A stretch of 64,000 nucleotides of DNA from Flavobacterium sp. A45. GTDB taxonomy: Bacteria > Bacteroidota > Bacteroidia > Flavobacteriales > Flavobacteriaceae. The notes beneath the pieces were generated by a model, which made no database searches, was not told the origin of the DNA, and saw only the letters and a program-made list of their open reading frames with translations. The position numbers and the translations under genes were made by a program. The stretch is from contig NZ_MUNX01000070.1 in NCBI RefSeq assembly GCF_002001005.1, positions 48,505 through 112,504 on the forward strand, written 5' to 3'. This document shows positions 53,459 through 61,085 of the stretch, piece by piece. The stretch's first letter is position 1. Each line of letters starts with the position of its first letter.

Positions 53459-53583
53459 CAGCCACTACAACGGATTTGGGCATTTGGCTTAATGGAAAAT
53501 GGTCTTGTATTTGGAATATTTGGCTAATCCGAAAATAGGGCTTAATTTAATCCCAAACCCGCTGTAGTGCCAGAACGTTGGCA
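53453..53583 (+). repeat. attC-like site 1 (131 bp)
   Basis: R'' TTATAAC at 53453-53459 and the crossover core GTTGGCA at 53577-53583. Between them GCCACTACAACGGATTTGGG faces the complement of CCCAAACCCGCTGTAGTGCC, an imperfect stem with unpaired bases as in attC folding. The inner part holds ATTTGGCTTAAT and GGGCTTAATTTAAT. Confidence 0.75.
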
Positions 53584-53634
53584 GACAGCTTGAGAAAACG
53601 AAATGCAAAAAAAAATTAACTAAAAACATAAACT

Positions 53635-54153
53635 ATGTTAGAATTATTTTGGGGAATATTAAATACTGTAATTTTAATTTATTTTATAATTATCTGCTTC
53701 AAAGCAACAAAGATAATTCGTGATAATTTAGGAATATTGGCAACTCTTATTTTTGTTTTTGGTCTTTTGTCATTTATTGGAAAAACAAATGAAGAAAATA
53801 CTAAAAACAAAACTTTTAATTTACAAGAAGAAACTGAAAATATAGAGCGTCCTAAATTTAATGGAAATACTTATTTAAGAGAAAAAAAACTTGAAGATAA
53901 TTTAATGACAGATATTGATATTTCAATTTCATTTGGTGAAAATACAATTGAAAAAAAGCTGTTAAATGCAAATGTTTATAGAAATGGTTTTGTGAGTGGA
54001 ACTGATTGGAAAACTACTAACATAAATGTTTTTAAATTAGAGAATAATACATACAAATACAATGTAACAGGAACAGTTGATTGGAGAATTTTAGGAATAA
54101 AATTTTACACTGAATTGAAAGAATTTGATGGAAAAATTGAATTGAAAAAATAA
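53635..54153 (+). CDS. Unknown protein with N-terminal membrane helices (cassette gene 2)
   Basis: 172 residues, strikingly AT-rich codons. Two helices at residues 4-22 (FWGILNTVILIYFIIICF) and 34-50 (LGILATLIFVFGLLSF), then a soluble, beta-rich domain of about 115 residues with no family I recognise (NVTGTVDWRILGIKFYTELK near the end). It is probably anchored in the inner membrane. The cassette start lies 57 bases before the ATG, leaving room for its own promoter. Confidence 0.7.
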   Translation: MLELFWGILNTVILIYFIIICFKATKIIRDNLGILATLIFVFGLLSFIGKTNEENTKNKTFNLQEETENIERPKFNGNTYLREKKLEDNLMTDIDISISFGENTIEKKLLNANVYRNGFVSGTDWKTTNINVFKLENNTYKYNVTGTVDWRILGIKFYTELKEFDGKIELKK

Positions 54154-54161
54154 AGCCGATC

Positions 54162-54293
54162 TGCCAACACACGCTACAATCAATTTGGGGATTTGGCTTA
54201 ATTTGAAATTGGTTTTGTATTTGGAAGATTTGGCAAATCCGAAGATTGGGCTTAATATAGTCCCAAACCCGCTGTAGCCCCAAGACGTTGTGC
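54162..54293 (+). repeat. attC-like site 2 (132 bp)
   Basis: R'' TGCCAAC at 54162-54168 and core GTTGTGC at 54287-54293. GCTACAATCAATTTGGGG faces the complement of CCCAAACCCGCTGTAGC. About the same length as site 1 and closely related to it along the whole length (ATTTGGCTTAAT, TTGGGCTTAATATAGTCCCA). Confidence 0.75.
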
Positions 54294-54326
54294 GACATTA
54301 CCATAACAAATCTTAAACATTGATTC

Positions 54327-54923
54327 ATGAAGAAAATTCTATTTCTTTCCTTTTGCATGGTAATACTTAGTTCTTGCAACTTACCGTCTTATGTTTTCTA
54401 CAATCCCGGACAAACAACAGGTGTCGATTTCACCAACGGAAAATGGCTACTTAATGAGATAGATGCGCCGGCAGATTGCACAAAATATCTTAAAGAAACT
54501 TCAATACGTGACTTTAAGATTCTTCTCGGCGAAAGATTAAATTATGTGACCGATGTTTCTGGTTTACTTTTGACACAGAAAAAAATTCCTTTGAATCCAA
54601 GTAAGCAAATCATTGCAGACATTAAAAAAGGAACTAACTATGACTTTTTCATAAACATTAAAGCTACCCAAACAAGAAATGATTTTGGTTCAATCGATTT
54701 GACTCCACATAGAATGAGCAGAGAAGGCATGAACAGTAATGAAGTAACAATCGAAATCTACGATTTAAAAAATTCTCAAATTATTTACACTCAAAAAGTA
54801 ATAGCTTCTGTAGGAAAACCAAAAGATAACTCTGATGTTCATTTTTCTAAGCCTTCAAGAAGTTTAATAATTGGCGCATATAATAAACTAATAAGAGATA
54901 TTAAAAACAAGTCAATAAAGTAG
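54327..54923 (+). CDS. Lipoprotein of unknown function (cassette gene 3)
   Basis: 198 residues with a lipobox (FLSFCMVILSSCNLPS, Cys near residue 17). The rest is a single soluble domain (FKILLGERLNYVTDVSGLLL, YDFFINIKATQTRNDFGSID) reminiscent in arrangement, not in motif, of LpoB/CsgG-like outer-membrane lipoproteins; no family assigned. It follows attC site 2 by 33 bases and is followed by a truncated attC. Confidence 0.68.
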   Translation: MKKILFLSFCMVILSSCNLPSYVFYNPGQTTGVDFTNGKWLLNEIDAPADCTKYLKETSIRDFKILLGERLNYVTDVSGLLLTQKKIPLNPSKQIIADIKKGTNYDFFINIKATQTRNDFGSIDLTPHRMSREGMNSNEVTIEIYDLKNSQIIYTQKVIASVGKPKDNSDVHFSKPSRSLIIGAYNKLIRDIKNKSIK

Positions 54924-54930
54924 TAAAGCC

Positions 54931-54986
54931 GCTCAACACCTACTACAACGGATTTGGGCAATTGGCTTAATCGAAAGTTGGTTAAA
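54931..54986 (+). repeat. Truncated attC-like site 3
   Basis: GCTCAAC (54931-54937) then ACAACGGATTTGGGCAATTG and GCTTAATCGAAAGTTGG match the left half of sites 1 and 2. The right half and crossover core are missing after about 54986, so the array ends in a deletion and this cassette should not be excisable. Confidence 0.65.
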
Positions 54987-55213
54987 AGCAATATTTGTTT
55001 CTCCAAAAATCAATAATCAAACTCCCTTTAATAGAATTTCCCCACCACTCTATAAGAAACAACTCCCCCCTTTTAGCCCAATTCTGTAAATAAAATAATA
55101 AAACAATTCATAAATAACTTTTCATTAATTATCTCCGATGATTTTTGCCAATTATATACCAATTTTTATACGTGTTTTGTCTAAATTGCGACTAGAAACA
55201 AATTAGACAGGGT

Positions 55214-57874
55214 ATGCCAGAAAGAGATCCAGAAAAAAACGCCGAAAAAGCACGTTTACAGCTAAGAACCGATAACAAAGGCTGGAAAAAATGGGGTCCC
55301 TATTTATCCGAAAGACAATGGGGTACTGTAAGGGAAGATTATTCCCAAAGCGGTTATGCATGGGGAAGCACTACTCATGACATGGCTCGTTCCAAAGCGT
55401 ATCGCTGGGGCGAAGAAGGGATTGGGGGTATTTCTGACAACAAACAACACATCTGTTTAGCTTTTGCCTTTTGGAACCATAAAGACCGTATCCTAAAAGA
55501 GCGTTTCTTTGGACTAACCCCAGCCGAATCGAATCATGGCGAGGATGTCAAAGAAATTTACTTCTACCAAGATTCCACTCCTACACATTCTTATCAAAAG
55601 ATGCTTTATAAGTATCCTCATGCTGTTTTTCCCTATGAAAAATTAATTGAGGAAAGTAAAAAGCGTAGCCGTCTGGAACCCGAATATGAATTGCTGGACA
55701 CGGGCGTTTTTGACAAAGACGAATATTTCGACATCACCATAGAATATGCCAAAGCCGATGAGCAAGACATATTGATCAAGGTAACGGTAGAAAATCGTTC
55801 CAAAGTAATCGCTCCAATTACGGTTTTACCAACCATCTGGTTCAGAAACACTTGGAGTTGGGGATATGAAAATTACAAACACAAACCTACTTTAATTGGA
55901 GTAGAAAAATCACATATAGAAGTCAATCACCGATTGGTGGGACACTTCAATTTGTATGCCGAAAATGCCAAAGATCTTTTGTTTTGTGACAACAAAACCA
56001 ATTTTGAAAAACTATATAAATCACCCGCTCAATCCACTTATGCCAAAGATGGAATAAACGATTATATTATCAATCAAAAGCGAACTAGCATAAATCCAGA
56101 CGCCATTGGTACCAAAGCGTCGGTGCATTATGATGATTACATTCCGCCACTAGGCAAAAAAGAATACCGTCTTCGCTTTACAAATACCAATCCTGATAAA
56201 CCCTTTGAAGACTTTGATGCTATTTTCAAACAAAGAATCGAAGAAGCTGACGAATTTTATGCTCCACTTCAAAAAGGAGTAAAGGACGAAAAATTAAAAT
56301 CCATTCAGCGACAAGCTTACGCCGGTATGCTTTGGACCAAACAATGGTATTACTATAATGTTTTTGAATGGCTAAAAGGAGATCCTTCGACGCCAAGACC
56401 TGATGCCAATCGAAAAGAGGGACGCAATAGTGCCTGGAAACACATGTACACCTCCAATATTCTTTCTATGCCGGACAAATGGGAATATCCTTGGTTTGCC
56501 GCTTGGGATCTGGCATTTCATACCTTGCCTCTGGCCAGATTGGACCCTGATTTTGCCAAAAGGCAATTATCGGTTATTCTTAGGGAATATTACATGCATC
56601 CAAACGGACAAATTCCGGCTTATGAATGGTCGTTCTCGGATGTCAATCCGCCCGTTCATGCGTGGGCTACATGGAAAGTATATGAAATTGACAAAGAAGC
56701 CAATGGTGGTATTGGAGATACCGTTTTCTTGGAACGTATTTTTCACAAACTGCTGCTCAATTTTACATGGTGGGTGAACTTAAAAGATAAAAATGGAAAT
56801 AACGTCTTTGGGGGAGGGTTCCTCGGAATGGATAATATTGGAGTGTTTGACCGCTCCGCCGATTTGCCAACTGGAGGTCATCTCGAACAAGCCGATGGCA
56901 CGGGTTGGATGGCTATGTACTGCCTTAACATGCTTCGGATAGCCTGTGAAATAGCACTAAAAAATCCTGTTTATCAAGATATGGCATCCAAATTCTTTGA
57001 GCATTTTCTCCAAATTTCGGGAGCCATGCAGTCATTGGGTGATAACAAATTGAACCTTTGGGATGAAGAGGATCAGTTTTATTATGACATGTTACATAAA
57101 GAAAACGGTGATGCCCAACTACTAAAAATCCGTTCGATGGTTGGATTAATTCCACTATTTGCCGTCGAAGTTTTAACCCCAGAATTACTGGAAAAATTAC
57201 CCATATTCAAGCGACGTGTGGAATGGGTCTTGAAAAACCGTCCTGACTTGGCCAGTTTGGTTTCCAGTTGGTACAATCCAGGAAAAGGGGAAACTCGTTT
57301 GCTGTCTACACTTAGAGGGCATCGAATGAAAATGATACTCAAGCGTATGTTTGACGAAAAGGAATTTTTGTCTGATTATGGCGTTCGATCTTTATCCAAA
57401 TATCACAAAGAACATCCGTATAAATTCAAACATGATGGCGGAACCATCCAAGTAGATTATACTCCAGCCGAAGCTACCGGAGACATGTTTGGTGGAAATT
57501 CGAATTGGAGAGGCCCAATTTGGTTCCCTATGAACTATTTGATTTTGGATTCTTTGGAAAAATTCCACAGTTATTATGGCAAAGACTTCAAGGTCGAATT
57601 TCCAACCGAATCTGGTAAACTGATGAATTTACAAGAAGCTGCCGAAGGTGTTGCCGAAAGATTATTGGCGTTATTTGTTCCTGGAGCGAATAAAAAAATT
57701 CCAATGTATGGCGAATACAAAAAGTTTCAGGAAGATTCTCTTTTCAATAAAAACCATTTGTTTTTTGAGTATTTTGATGGAGACAGCGGTAAAGGACTAG
57801 GTGCCAATCATCAAACGGGATGGACAGGACTTATTTCTGAAATTATTAGGCATTTGCATGAGGATTTGGAATAG
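55214..57874 (+). CDS. GH63-like glycoside hydrolase (MGH1-like)
   Basis: 886 residues, no signal peptide. N-terminal region QLRTDNKGWKKWGPYLSERQ with WGTVREDYSQSG, then an (alpha/alpha)6 barrel with WYYYNVFEWLKGD, WEYPWFAAWDLAFHTLPLAR, PAYEWSFSDVNPPVHAWA, FGGNSNWRGPIWFPMNYLIL and HQTGWTGLISEIIRHLHEDL at the end. This is the MGH1-like/GH63 architecture of mannosyl-oligosaccharide glucosidase relatives. Bacterial members hydrolyse alpha-glucosides or mannosylglycerate-type sugars; exact substrate unknown. Cytoplasmic. It stands between the cassette array and the REP element cluster. Confidence 0.9.
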   Translation: MPERDPEKNAEKARLQLRTDNKGWKKWGPYLSERQWGTVREDYSQSGYAWGSTTHDMARSKAYRWGEEGIGGISDNKQHICLAFAFWNHKDRILKERFFGLTPAESNHGEDVKEIYFYQDSTPTHSYQKMLYKYPHAVFPYEKLIEESKKRSRLEPEYELLDTGVFDKDEYFDITIEYAKADEQDILIKVTVENRSKVIAPITVLPTIWFRNTWSWGYENYKHKPTLIGVEKSHIEVNHRLVGHFNLYAENAKDLLFCDNKTNFEKLYKSPAQSTYAKDGINDYIINQKRTSINPDAIGTKASVHYDDYIPPLGKKEYRLRFTNTNPDKPFEDFDAIFKQRIEEADEFYAPLQKGVKDEKLKSIQRQAYAGMLWTKQWYYYNVFEWLKGDPSTPRPDANRKEGRNSAWKHMYTSNILSMPDKWEYPWFAAWDLAFHTLPLARLDPDFAKRQLSVILREYYMHPNGQIPAYEWSFSDVNPPVHAWATWKVYEIDKEANGGIGDTVFLERIFHKLLLNFTWWVNLKDKNGNNVFGGGFLGMDNIGVFDRSADLPTGGHLEQADGTGWMAMYCLNMLRIACEIALKNPVYQDMASKFFEHFLQISGAMQSLGDNKLNLWDEEDQFYYDMLHKENGDAQLLKIRSMVGLIPLFAVEVLTPELLEKLPIFKRRVEWVLKNRPDLASLVSSWYNPGKGETRLLSTLRGHRMKMILKRMFDEKEFLSDYGVRSLSKYHKEHPYKFKHDGGTIQVDYTPAEATGDMFGGNSNWRGPIWFPMNYLILDSLEKFHSYYGKDFKVEFPTESGKLMNLQEAAEGVAERLLALFVPGANKKIPMYGEYKKFQEDSLFNKNHLFFEYFDGDSGKGLGANHQTGWTGLISEIIRHLHEDLE

Positions 57875-57890
57875 GAAGAGCTCTTTGCAA

Positions 57891-57923
57891 AACTTTGTCA
57901 AAGTTTGGAACTTTGACAAAGTT
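57891..57923. repeat. REP-like palindrome L1
   Basis: AACTTTGTCAAAGTT, 3 bases, AACTTTGACAAAGTT: a nested palindrome built on CTTTGTCAAAG, next to the transposase gene. Confidence 0.75.
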
Positions 57924-57969
57924 GGCTTTTCAACAACTATAATGTAATTCATCGGATCTTCCCTTTAGA

Positions 57970-58000
57970 TCTTTGTCAAAGTTTAGAACTTTGATAAAGA
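57970..58000. repeat. REP-like palindrome L2
   Basis: TCTTTGTCAAAGTTTAGAAC then TTTGATAAAGA: same family, one mismatch. Left flank of the transposase gene. Confidence 0.7.
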
Positions 58001-58043
58001 AACTCCCGGATCTTTTCATCATTTCCAAAAATGAACGTTTTAA

Positions 58044-58660
58044 TCATTTCCAAAAATCAAAACTTTCAAATGGATTGTTATGACAAAAAATAAAATTATC
58101 TAAATCATTAAACAATTCTATTACTTCAGTTCGTTTTAAATTCGTTTTAGCATTAGATAAAATTGCCACATAAGAAGAGAATTTGTAGATTTTAAAGTCT
58201 ATTTTTAAATCTACAGGGTTCTGATGAACATAAAGAATTAAGTTTCTTAAATATTCTTCAGATTCAATTTTTTTCGTTTAAAAGGAGATTCTAATAATGC
58301 TCCATGTCTATTATACACTTTGTTATAAGACTGACTATAAGAACTTATGAACTTGCTTATTTGTTTACTAACCACATTCTGTATGGCATGCAAACCCTCA
58401 TTATTCTCTTTGTTCAATTTTAACTCATTTATTGCAAAAAGCAATAAGTCTTCTTTAGATTTTATTTTTATTACAAAATGAAAATGATTTGGCATCAAAC
58501 AATAGGCATAGATATCACAAACTGGAATTACATATTTTGAAAATTGTTTTAGAAAGAAAAGATAATTATCCGTGTTTTTAAAAATTTTCCCTCCATTAAT
58601 CCCACGATTATAGATATGATAATAGCAATCGGGTTCTAAAATTTGAATTCTTATATCCAT
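58044..58660 (-). pseudogene. REP-associated tyrosine transposase (Y1/HUH) with a -1 frameshift
   Basis: Frame 0 from 58660 gives 137 residues, with YYHIYNRGIN, the HUH motif MPNHFHFVI (H59, H61) and the nucleophile Tyr112 in SQSYNKVYN; it stops at 58247. The rest of the family (IESEEYLRNLILYVHQNPVD to a TGA at 58044) follows in the -1 frame. The switch point is the minus-strand heptamer A_AAA_AAA (58274-58268) in perfect slippery phase, so either a frameshift mutation or programmed -1 frameshifting. Together it makes about 205 residues, the usual RAYT length. REP palindromes flank both sides. Confidence 0.85.
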
Positions 58661-58680
58661 TCTGTTTGGTTTTATTGTGA

Positions 58681-58713
58681 ACCTTTGTCAAAGTTTAAAA
58701 CTTTGACAAAGGT
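58681..58713. repeat. REP-like palindrome R1
   Basis: ACCTTTGTCAAAGTTTAAAA then CTTTGACAAAGGT: a perfect palindromic pair immediately upstream of the transposase start. Confidence 0.8.
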
Positions 58714-58753
58714 GGAAACGACAAATCATTCGGGCTTATTCTAAATACTTTTG

Positions 58754-58766
58754 AACTTTGACAAAG
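58754..58766. repeat. REP-like half palindrome R2
   Basis: AACTTTGACAAAG; only one arm remains. Confidence 0.55.
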
Positions 58767-58802
58767 ATGCACCCGACATATTCATTTTATTCTGCTTTAT
58801 GA

Positions 58803-58835
58803 ACCTTTGTCAAAGTTTAAAACTTTGACAAAGGT
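58803..58835. repeat. REP-like palindrome R3
   Basis: ACCTTTGTCAAAGTTTAAAA then CTTTGACAAAGGT, identical to R1. Confidence 0.8.
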
Positions 58836-58956
58836 GTAGATGAAATTATTTAAAATTATTTTTTAAAATTTAAATTTACTAATAAAACGTAAACATATAA
58901 AACAAAATATAGGAAAAAACCTAAAATTAAAAAATTGCCCTAATGCTCTTTTAATC

Positions 58957-59068
58957 GGGTAAGGGATAGAAACTAGCTACCGAAGTAGCGTGGATAGCCC
59001 GACAGCAGTAGCAAAAGGGGCGAGTAAGCGGTGCTAAAAGTAGCCCCTTTTGCTAATGGTGTTACCCC
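58957..59068 (+). repeat. Dispersed structured element, copy 3
   Basis: Closing stem GGGTAA (58957-58962) pairs with TTACCC (59062-59067); AAGGGATAGAAACTAGCTAC then CGAAGTAGCGTGGATAGCCC and GACAGC; long hairpin AGCAAAAGGGGC against GCCCCTTTTGCT (12 bp perfect) with loop GAGTAAGCGGTGCTAAAAGT. The loop resembles the loop of copy 1. It sits 120 bp from the last REP palindrome, in a 487-bp gap (58661-59147) with no other gene. Confidence 0.8.
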
Positions 59069-59084
59069 CAAAAAATTATTGTGT

Positions 59085-59123
59085 AAAAAAAAGCTCTTTT
59101 AAAACCTTACATTTTAAAAGAGC
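59085..59123 (-). terminator. Terminator of the M1 peptidase gene
   Basis: GCTCTTTTAAAA pairs with TTTTAAAAGAGC around a 7-base loop; on the minus strand a T run follows (forward A run 59085-59092). Confidence 0.82.
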
Positions 59124-59147
59124 CTTTATAGGATTGTTTACAAAGAA

Positions 59148-61022
59148 TTATTTTACTTCATAAACATTATTGGTTTGTTTGATATCGGCCATTAAACCGC
59201 TTGGATCGATAGTGATTTTCTTGATAGTAGCCTTAGGTTTTGCAATATTAAATTCAAAAGTAGGATACGCCCAAGCCCAATCGTTAAGAACGGTTCTGGT
59301 AATAGCAGGAGTTGGATTTTCTTTTTCGAAACTCATCAAACGCAACGGAATGTAGAAACTTTCTTTGGTTCCATCTGCATATTCTACCAATACATCAATA
59401 GGCATTGGCGTTCTACCGATTCTCTCTAGGATTACGCTTGTTTTATCTGCATTTTCTTTGACATCTTTGATTCCGTAATCGATAGTATTCAACGTTTGTG
59501 TCCAATCAACCAAATACCAATCCAAATTAGCTCCCGAAACACGCTCGGCAGTTCTCTTGACATCGTTTGGCGATGGGTGTTTGAATTTAAAATCTTGGTA
59601 ATATTTTTTTATCGTTTTGTCCACGTTCTCCTGACCAATCACATAAATCAATTGCGATAGGAATAAGCTTCCTTTTACATAAGACGCAATGCTATACGGA
59701 CGGTTTTCATCATAACGATCCCCATGCGTGGATAGTGGTTGTTCTTTTCCTGATTCTACTAATTTATAATAAGTTGCATAGTTGCCTTTGAATGGGTTCT
59801 CTTCTTTTTTATCATTCAATTCATTCAAAGCCAAATCTTCGATATAGGTAGTAAAACCTTCGTCCATCCAAGGGTGCTTGGACTCGTTGGATGCCAAAAT
59901 ATGTTGAAACCAAGAATGTCCCATCTCGTGGGCCGCAGTTCCCAACATTCCTTGCGTTGTTCCATTTCCTAACATCAAGGTACACATGGCATACTCCATT
60001 CCGCCATCGCCTCCTTGTATAAACGAGTATTGTTTGTATGGATAATCCCCCACATTTTTATTATAAAAATCCATAACTCTTACCATTAAAGGTTCCAGTT
60101 TTTTCCAGTTTTCAGTTACTGCTGGTGTGTTTTTGTATAAGAAATGCAAATCAACATTGTTTGGCCCTTTTACTATATCATGTTGGTAATTTTTATCGGC
60201 AGCCCAAGTGAAATCATGTACCATTGGCGCTACAAAATGCCAAGTCAAAGTCTTTGCTTTTTTAGGATAAACTACAGTAACTCCTGTGTCTTGGTAACCA
60301 TGACCTATTTCGTTTGGTTTTTGCAAGTAACCAGAACCTCCTAAAGTATACTCCTTGTCGATAGTGATTTTAACATCAAAATTCCCCCAAACACCGTGAA
60401 ATTCTCTGGCAATATACGGATCAGCATGCCAGCCCTCAAAATCAAACTCGGCCATTTTTGGATACCATTGCGACATTGATAATTCGATCCCCTCTGAATT
60501 ATTTCGCCCAGAACGACGAATCTGCACTGGTACTTGACCATCAAAATCTAATGTGAAAGTAGTTTTTGAATTTGGTAAAATGGGTTTAGCCAAAGTCACT
60601 TCTAGAATCGTTCCCACTTCTTTGGCAACAGCCACAACACCATCTTGTTTGAAATTGGAAATTTTCAAATACCCAATTTCGTTAGGCTTCAGGTTTTTGA
60701 TTCGGCTTTCTTTTACATCCTTTCCATCGACTTTTATTTTGGTAACCATACGCCCATCAGGATCTTTGATGGTTTGCAGTCTAGCATCCATTTCACTTCC
60801 TGGTTGAAAGGCATTATTATACAAATGATAATATACTTTCTTCAACGTATCCGAAGAGTTATTGGTGTAAACCAGTTCTTGTTTTCCTTTGTACTGGTAG
60901 GTTTTGACGTCCATTGTGACATCCATTTTGTAATCGACCTGCTGTTGCCAGTAACCCGCTTTTTGAGCGAATAAATTCCCCAGACTTACAGAAAAGAAAA
61001 TAAATAAAAAAAGTTTGCGCAT
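59148..61022 (-). CDS. Secreted M1 family metallopeptidase
   Basis: 624 residues. Signal peptide (MRKLFLFIFFSVSLGNLFAQ). Zinc site HEMGH in TAAHEMGHSWFQHIL and the third ligand Glu in WMDEGFTTYIEDLA; the aminopeptidase exopeptidase motif is replaced by GGDGGMEYAMCTLM (GGMEY, close to GxMEN). M1 enzymes remove N-terminal residues; this one would act outside the inner membrane. It follows the S8 peptidase gene on the same strand with a terminator between, so regulated separately. Confidence 0.93.
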   Translation of the reverse strand: MRKLFLFIFFSVSLGNLFAQKAGYWQQQVDYKMDVTMDVKTYQYKGKQELVYTNNSSDTLKKVYYHLYNNAFQPGSEMDARLQTIKDPDGRMVTKIKVDGKDVKESRIKNLKPNEIGYLKISNFKQDGVVAVAKEVGTILEVTLAKPILPNSKTTFTLDFDGQVPVQIRRSGRNNSEGIELSMSQWYPKMAEFDFEGWHADPYIAREFHGVWGNFDVKITIDKEYTLGGSGYLQKPNEIGHGYQDTGVTVVYPKKAKTLTWHFVAPMVHDFTWAADKNYQHDIVKGPNNVDLHFLYKNTPAVTENWKKLEPLMVRVMDFYNKNVGDYPYKQYSFIQGGDGGMEYAMCTLMLGNGTTQGMLGTAAHEMGHSWFQHILASNESKHPWMDEGFTTYIEDLALNELNDKKEENPFKGNYATYYKLVESGKEQPLSTHGDRYDENRPYSIASYVKGSLFLSQLIYVIGQENVDKTIKKYYQDFKFKHPSPNDVKRTAERVSGANLDWYLVDWTQTLNTIDYGIKDVKENADKTSVILERIGRTPMPIDVLVEYADGTKESFYIPLRLMSFEKENPTPAITRTVLNDWAWAYPTFEFNIAKPKATIKKITIDPSGLMADIKQTNNVYEVK

Positions 61023-61033
61023 GGTATTTAAAA

Positions 61034-61065
61034 TAAAAAAATGGAAGAGCCAAAAACTCTTCCAT
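61034..61065 (-). terminator. Terminator of the S8 peptidase gene
   Basis: ATGGAAGAG (61041-61049) pairs with CTCTTCCAT (61057-61065); on the minus strand seven Ts follow. Confidence 0.82.
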
Positions 61066-61085
61066 TGGGTTAATAGATGTTGAAA

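Larger units (their letters stand above)
52622..54986 (+). mobile_element. Integron-like cassette array (three cassettes, no integrase in window)
   Basis: Three same-strand genes are separated by long imperfect inverted repeats with attC properties. Each cassette begins at a GTT core whose following bases are the reverse complement of the start of the attC behind its own gene: cassette 1 GTTATAAGCT (52622) against AGCTTATAAC (53450-53459), 10/10; cassette 2 GTTGGCAGAC (53577) against ATCTGCCAAC, 9/10; cassette 3 GTTGTGCGAC (54287) against GCCGCTCAAC, 8/10. That is expected only for excisable circular cassettes. No tyrosine recombinase was found in the window, and no attC precedes cassette 1. 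Confidence 0.78.

Noticed and set aside
53459..53577. attC sites as terminators or simple IS ends
   Set aside because: No T tract and no transposase. The cassette-start complementarity fits attC and is not expected for terminators or IS ends.
57891..58835. Possible CRISPR array from the repeated CTTTGTCAAAG palindromes
   Set aside because: Spacing is irregular, a gene lies between the copies and there are no cas genes; REP sequences explain them.
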